Origin: Sinorhizobium numidicum
GTDB taxonomy: Bacteria > Pseudomonadota > Alphaproteobacteria > Rhizobiales > Rhizobiaceae
Assembly: GCF_029892045.1 (NCBI RefSeq)
Contig: NZ_CP120367.1
Coordinates: 2,260,849 to 2,324,848, forward strand
DNA: 64,000 nt
Direction of reading: 5' to 3'
In this document: one piece after another, positions 60,430 to 64,000 of the stretch
Layout: each line of letters opens with the position of its first letter
Numbering within the stretch: position 1 is the first letter of the stretch
Position numbers and translations under genes: made by a program
Notes under the pieces: model-generated
What the model was told of the DNA's origin: nothing
The model's input: the letters and a program-made list of their open reading frames with translations, nothing else
Database searches by the model: none

Positions 60430-60457
60430 CGCGGGCGCGCGATTGTTTTCGCCCGCG
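60430..60457 (+). terminator. GC hairpin after the secreted-protein gene
   Basis: CGCGGGCG pairs with CGCCCGCG across a 12-base loop, 18 bases after the stop codon. No T-run follows, so termination would be weak or Rho-dependent. Confidence 0.4.
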
Positions 60458-60648
60458 TGTCCCGACAATGACAAACATATGCTTCCGCGGCCTTCAATCG
60501 AGGGTTTCGGCGGCCGGTAGAATTTATGGATCAAGGTAGCTCGAAAGCCCGCTCCGTTTGACAGCGACGGGAGGCGGCCAGCCCAGTGCAACGTCTCCTA
60601 AGTTCGAGAGCAGCTCTACCTCCACAAGCTTCGACGGTCGCAGCGAGG

Positions 60649-60696
60649 GATGTTCTCGTTCCGTGCTCGAAAGATCGCATAATGTATTGAAGGGAA
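60649..60696 (+). repeat. Dispersed dif-like repeat, copy D
   Basis: 48 bases with AGATCGCATAATGTAT at 60672-60687, ending GGAA, aligned without gaps to copies A-C. It lies in the gap between the secreted-protein gene and the end of the AraC gene. Confidence 0.7.
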
Positions 60697-60792
60697 ACTG
60701 CCGGCGCGCGCACCGCGATAATTGGGCTGCTGATTCACCGTCGACCCAGGGCGGATGTTCGCTTCTCATCGAACAGGCGAGGGAGTTAGGCG

Positions 60793-61788
60793 TCACAGTC
60801 CGCCACTGATCATTCTGTCAGGGGCGCCGTTCACACCCGACTGCAGTTTGCGCCAAGCGGTTGGCGGCATGTCAAATGTGCTTCTGAAGGCCCGGTTGAA
60901 GGCGGCTTCCGATTCGTAGCCAATTTCAAAGGCAATGCGAGCGATGGGTTCGTGGGAGCCCCTCAGTCGTTGTGCCGCGACCTGCATCCGCCAGTTCGCC
61001 AGGTAGCGCATCGGCGGCTCGCCCATGAGGCTTGTGAATCGTTCGGCAAACGCGGAGCGCGACAACCCGATTTCCTGGGCGAGTTCCTCGGTCGTCCAGC
61101 GGTGGGTCATGCGGCTGTGCAGAAGCGCCAGCGCCCGCCCAACCGCGCGGTCGCGCAGGCCGGCGAGCCACCCGCTCGCCTCCGGTGGAAGTGACCTCGC
61201 ATAGCGGCGCACTGCTTCCACGAACAGCAGCTCGGCCAGTTTCGCAAGGACCGCCGGCGACTCGATCCTGCCTTCTGCTAGCTGTTGCGCGGCAAAGCGG
61301 AACGAACTCTCAATCCAGCTGCCGGAGGCTCCCTCTTCGACGTCAATTTTGAGCATCCTCGGCAAGATGCCACAGATCGTCGCATTGGGCGTATCGGTGC
61401 CGAGATAACCGCACAGGATTTGGGTCCGCTCGCCGCCGCCTCCGTAGACGATGCGAGCCAATCCGCCTGCTGCTGCGGGCTGGATTAGGAAATGGGCGTT
61501 AATCGGCCTGAGATTGGCCGCACTACCGATGACGTGCTCGTCGTTGCGCGGCATCAAGATGATCTCGCCGGCTTGAACCGGAACCGGTGGATGCCCGTCC
61601 GTCTGCAGAATGAGGCGACCGGCGGTCACGTAATGATAGGCGATCAACTGAGCCGGCGGCGGCATGAAAGGGCCGCAGTCCTCTGGCGCGATCTGCGAAG
61701 TCACACACCAGGGCGCGGTGAACTCCGCCTCGAGAAAGACTCCCCCGGTAAGCTGCATCGTCCGGCAGATGTCCAGCAGCGCATCCAT
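60793..61788 (-). CDS. AraC-family regulator with cupin-type sensor domain
   Basis: 331 residues. The N-terminal part (residues about 1-200) matches the cupin_6-type ligand domain of AraC proteins: APWCVTSQIAPED, LIAYHYVTAGRLIL, VPVQAGEIILMPRNDEHVIG and ERTQILCGYLG. The C-terminal double HTH is AVGRALALLHSRMTHRWTTEELAQEIGLSRSAFAERFTSLMGEPPMRYLANWRMQVAAQRL then EPIARIAFEIGYESEAAFNRAFRSTFDMPPTAWRK. Members often control adjacent oxidoreductase or hydrolase genes. It diverges from the methyltransferase-family gene at 61981, the most likely target, with about 190 bp between the starts. Confidence 0.92.
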   Translation of the reverse strand: MDALLDICRTMQLTGGVFLEAEFTAPWCVTSQIAPEDCGPFMPPPAQLIAYHYVTAGRLILQTDGHPPVPVQAGEIILMPRNDEHVIGSAANLRPINAHFLIQPAAAGGLARIVYGGGGERTQILCGYLGTDTPNATICGILPRMLKIDVEEGASGSWIESSFRFAAQQLAEGRIESPAVLAKLAELLFVEAVRRYARSLPPEASGWLAGLRDRAVGRALALLHSRMTHRWTTEELAQEIGLSRSAFAERFTSLMGEPPMRYLANWRMQVAAQRLRGSHEPIARIAFEIGYESEAAFNRAFRSTFDMPPTAWRKLQSGVNGAPDRMISGGL

Positions 61789-61980
61789 TGTCCACCCCGT
61801 TGTCCGGCGGCTCGGACAAGAGAACCGGCGTTCCGGTCATTCTCCAGGAACGCGAGTTGCATCATAACCGATAGCGCAAAGACAGTAACGAAAATACGCG
61901 CGAAGAGGCCGCGATGGGGTAGTGGTCGCCGACCGCATCCGCGATTACGCATCTCTGTCCCGCAGCGGAGGACATAAACG

Positions 61981-62925
61981 ATGAGCGATTTTAGACATCG
62001 TCTGCCGCAGCTTGGTGGAGACATCTTTTTAACCGACGCCGGAATCGAGACCAGATCGATATTCCAGGACGGTCTCGAACTTCCTCATTTCGCGGCCTTT
62101 CATCTGCTCCGGGACGAGAAAGGCGCGCAAGCACTGCGCGACTGTTATCGCCGCCACGCGGAAATCGCGCGAAAGAACGGAACCGGCTTCATCCTGGAAA
62201 GCGCCACCTGGCGGGCGAGCCGCGACTGGGGTGACAAGCTCGGCTATTCCGCGCAGACGCTCGATGAGGCCAACCGCAAGGCGATCGCCCTCCTGCGCGA
62301 GTTGAAGGCCGAGTTCGAGACCGAACGCTCACCGATGATTATCAGCGGCTGCATCGGTCCCCGCCGCGACGGCTACGATCCCGGCAAGGTGATGAGCCCG
62401 GAGGAGGCTCAGGCCTACCACGCTCGGCAAGTCGGCGTCTTCGCGGAATCCGGCGTCGATCTGGTCACCGCCATCACCATGACCAATACCAACGAAGCGA
62501 TCGGCGTGACCCGGGCGGCGCAGGCTTTCGGACTACCGGCCGTCATTTCCTTCACGGTGGAGACCGACGGGCGCCTCCCCACGGGCGAGCGCCTTCAGGA
62601 CGCCATCGAGGCCGTTGATCGGGCGATCGGCAACGGGCCGGAATACTTCATGATCAACTGCGCCCATCCGACCCAATTCAAGAACGTGCTTGATGGCGGA
62701 GCCTGGGTCGAACGGCTGTGCGGGATAAGGGCCAACGCCTCGAAATGCAGCCATGCCGAGCTCGATGCCGCGACAGTACTCGATGACGGGAATCCGATAG
62801 AGCTCGGCCTGCAGTACCGGGACCTGCGCCGTTGTTTCGGGCACATCGAGGTGCTCGGCGGCTGCTGCGGCACCGATCATCGCCATACCGAGCAGATCCG
62901 TATGAGCTGCATGGAAGCCGCGTGA
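61981..62925 (+). CDS. Homocysteine S-methyltransferase-family enzyme
   Basis: 314 residues with the zinc-thiolate triad of the family: Cys227 in YFMINCAHPTQF and Cys295/Cys296 in VLGGCCGTDHRH. The barrel start FLTDAGIETRSIFQDGLELP and IISGCIGPRRDGYDP, VDLVTAITMTNTNEAIGV and ISFTVETDGRLPTGERL fit the fold. Such enzymes transfer methyl groups from S-methylmethionine, betaines or related donors to homocysteine or another thiol. The N-terminal motif T-D-x-G-I-E-T differs slightly from E. coli MmuM, and many soil bacteria carry this variant with unknown donors. It is followed by an alpha/beta hydrolase gene after 112 bp. Confidence 0.9.
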   Translation: MSDFRHRLPQLGGDIFLTDAGIETRSIFQDGLELPHFAAFHLLRDEKGAQALRDCYRRHAEIARKNGTGFILESATWRASRDWGDKLGYSAQTLDEANRKAIALLRELKAEFETERSPMIISGCIGPRRDGYDPGKVMSPEEAQAYHARQVGVFAESGVDLVTAITMTNTNEAIGVTRAAQAFGLPAVISFTVETDGRLPTGERLQDAIEAVDRAIGNGPEYFMINCAHPTQFKNVLDGGAWVERLCGIRANASKCSHAELDAATVLDDGNPIELGLQYRDLRRCFGHIEVLGGCCGTDHRHTEQIRMSCMEAA

Positions 62926-63037
62926 CGCGGCCTAGGATCGGAAGGGAACGAGCGCGGCTCCGAAAGAATCTGAGGCGGGAGTTCGGCCTGAGTCCAACGG
63001 TCCTAAACCTCAGAACCACACGTCTAGGGAGAATGCC

Positions 63038-63868
63038 ATGAGCGAAAATTTGAGGTCATACACCGTCACACTCGGCGACGGCCTTTCGGTCCCATGCGTC
63101 GAGCACGGCGATCCCGCCGGGACGCCGCTGCTTCTCTTGCATGGTTATTCCGATAGCTGGCGCTCGTTCGAACCGATGCTGTCGAAGTTTCCGGCTTCGA
63201 TCCGCGCCATCGCGTTTACGCAAAGAGGGCACGGCGAGGCAGATAGACCGGCCAACGGCTACTCGCCCGAAGATTTCGCGGCGGACGCCGTGAGACTGCT
63301 GGACAGGCTCGGCATTTCCCGCGCAGTCATTGCCGGTCACTCCATGGGCAGTTTTATCGCACAACGCATCGCTATCGATTACCCGGAGCGTGTCTCCGGA
63401 CTGGTCCTTATGGGCTCGTTCCCGACCGTCATGGGTAACGCCGTTGTGGACGAACTCTGGCGGGAAGGGGTTTCGCAACTCGAAGATCCGGTACGAAGGG
63501 ATCTCGCGTGCGATTTTCAACGTGGCACGGTCAACCAGCCAATCCCGGATGAACTCCTTGAGACTTTCATCAGCGAAAGCCTCAAAGTCCCCGCCAGGGT
63601 ATGGCGCGCGGCGTTACAGGGGCTGATGAACGCCGATCATACGCGCGATCTCCCGCGCATCGGGGCTCCCACACTCATCGTATGGGGCGCCCACGACAAC
63701 TTCTTTCCGCGGTCGGACCAGGACAAGCTCCTGGGCGTGATCCGGAACGCCGAATTGTTGCTGTACGAAACGGCCGGTCATTCGTTCCACTGGGAAGAGC
63801 CCGAGCGTTTCGCCCGGGACGCCGCGGCCTTCGTCGAGACGGTGGCGGCGTCGCGAGTAGCCGCCTGA
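63038..63868 (+). CDS. Alpha/beta-hydrolase-fold enzyme
   Basis: 276 residues with the full catalytic triad: nucleophile Ser102 in AGHSMGSFIAQRIA, Asp220 in VWGAHDNFFP and His248 in AGHSFHWEEPERF, plus the oxyanion loop LLLLHGYSDSWRSF. The family spans esterases, lactonases, haloalkane and epoxide hydrolases and C-C bond hydrolases; the H-G-Y-S-D-S-W oxyanion segment does not decide. The ATG lies behind an AGGGAG ribosome-binding site. It probably shares the AraC-controlled unit with the methyltransferase-family gene. No signal peptide. Confidence 0.9.
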   Translation: MSENLRSYTVTLGDGLSVPCVEHGDPAGTPLLLLHGYSDSWRSFEPMLSKFPASIRAIAFTQRGHGEADRPANGYSPEDFAADAVRLLDRLGISRAVIAGHSMGSFIAQRIAIDYPERVSGLVLMGSFPTVMGNAVVDELWREGVSQLEDPVRRDLACDFQRGTVNQPIPDELLETFISESLKVPARVWRAALQGLMNADHTRDLPRIGAPTLIVWGAHDNFFPRSDQDKLLGVIRNAELLLYETAGHSFHWEEPERFARDAAAFVETVAASRVAA

Positions 63869-64000
63869 GCACGCGCCACCTGACTAATTGAGCCTCGTGG
63901 CTTGGCGGCGGGAAGCTCAGACCGTTAGTCGATCGTCCGTCTTCGGCGCCGGCGTCCATCGCTCCGAGGACGGAAGGTCACAACCAAAAAGGAAGAGAAC
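63869..64000. other. Right window edge, no gene
   Basis: About 130 bases after the hydrolase stop. No gene starts here on either strand with a recognisable motif. It may contain the hydrolase terminator, but no clear hairpin with a T-run is seen. Confidence 0.35.

Noticed and set aside
1..64000. Nodulation, nitrogen-fixation, conjugation or replication genes
   Set aside because: Looked for because the window resembles a rhizobial plasmid; none was recognised, so the replicon assignment stays an inference.

Overview
This window most likely comes from a large accessory replicon (a symbiotic-type megaplasmid, chromid or genomic island) of a Rhizobiales bacterium such as Sinorhizobium/Ensifer, Rhizobium or Mesorhizobium. 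That is an inference from several signs: high GC; many ABC sugar importers each with its own GntR, LacI or LysR regulator; a HWE-type histidine kinase; FixJ-like response regulators; a RIME-like palindromic repeat; a rhizobial pntA/pntB locus; and many insertion-sequence scars and decayed genes. I saw no rRNA, tRNA, CRISPR array, replication or conjugation gene.

Layout. 0-8.4 kb: the start of an NmrA-like reductase gene cut by the window edge, three decayed genes (a nucleotidyltransferase-like protein, a sensor kinase and an MscS channel with an internal deletion), an EmrAB-type efflux pair and a metallo-beta-lactamase-fold hydrolase behind a long palindrome. 8.8-13.6 kb: a compact four-gene phosphorelay operon, with a 1008-residue multi-PAS kinase, two FixJ-like regulators and a single-domain receiver. 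13.8-19.6 kb: a gene broken in three frames, an IS5-family scrap, a GAF-HWE kinase, a peroxiredoxin-like protein, and a 'mobile mystery' pair (HTH protein A and Fic protein B) preceded by five evenly phased operator-like palindromes.

19.8-31 kb: two complete ribose-type (CUT2) ABC importers diverge from an SMP-30 lactonase/GntR pair. The minus-strand arm also carries a VOC enzyme, a D-2-hydroxyacid dehydrogenase and an RraA-like aldolase. The plus-strand arm is transporter only and ends at an IS481 element inserted 1 bp past the last stop codon. 32-40.4 kb: a GntR regulator, a broken Gfo/Idh gene, a creatininase-family amidohydrolase and an aldehyde dehydrogenase diverge from a maltose-type (CUT1) importer with a frameshifted RidA gene. 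40.4-44.5 kb: an IclR remnant, an IS110-family element whose transposase lacks the catalytic Glu, and a wrecked pntA beside an intact pntB.

44.5-56.6 kb: a LacI-controlled catabolic cluster with a CUT2 importer (two different permeases plus a half-size ATPase), three Gfo/Idh/MocA dehydrogenases and three sugar-isomerase-like TIM barrels. It looks like an oxidation-isomerisation route for a polyol, an anhydrosugar or a glycoside; the substrate cannot be read from the sequence. 56.7-64 kb: RpiR and LysR genes with deletions, a small XRE regulator, an IS110 scrap, a secreted protein of unknown function, an AraC regulator, a homocysteine-methyltransferase-family enzyme and an alpha/beta hydrolase.

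Four copies of a 48-bp repeat, each containing a 12-bp string identical to part of the E. coli dif site, lie at about 14.6, 18.1, 57.3 and 60.7 kb, close to gene-module boundaries and truncated genes. They may mark recombination joints in this mosaic region.
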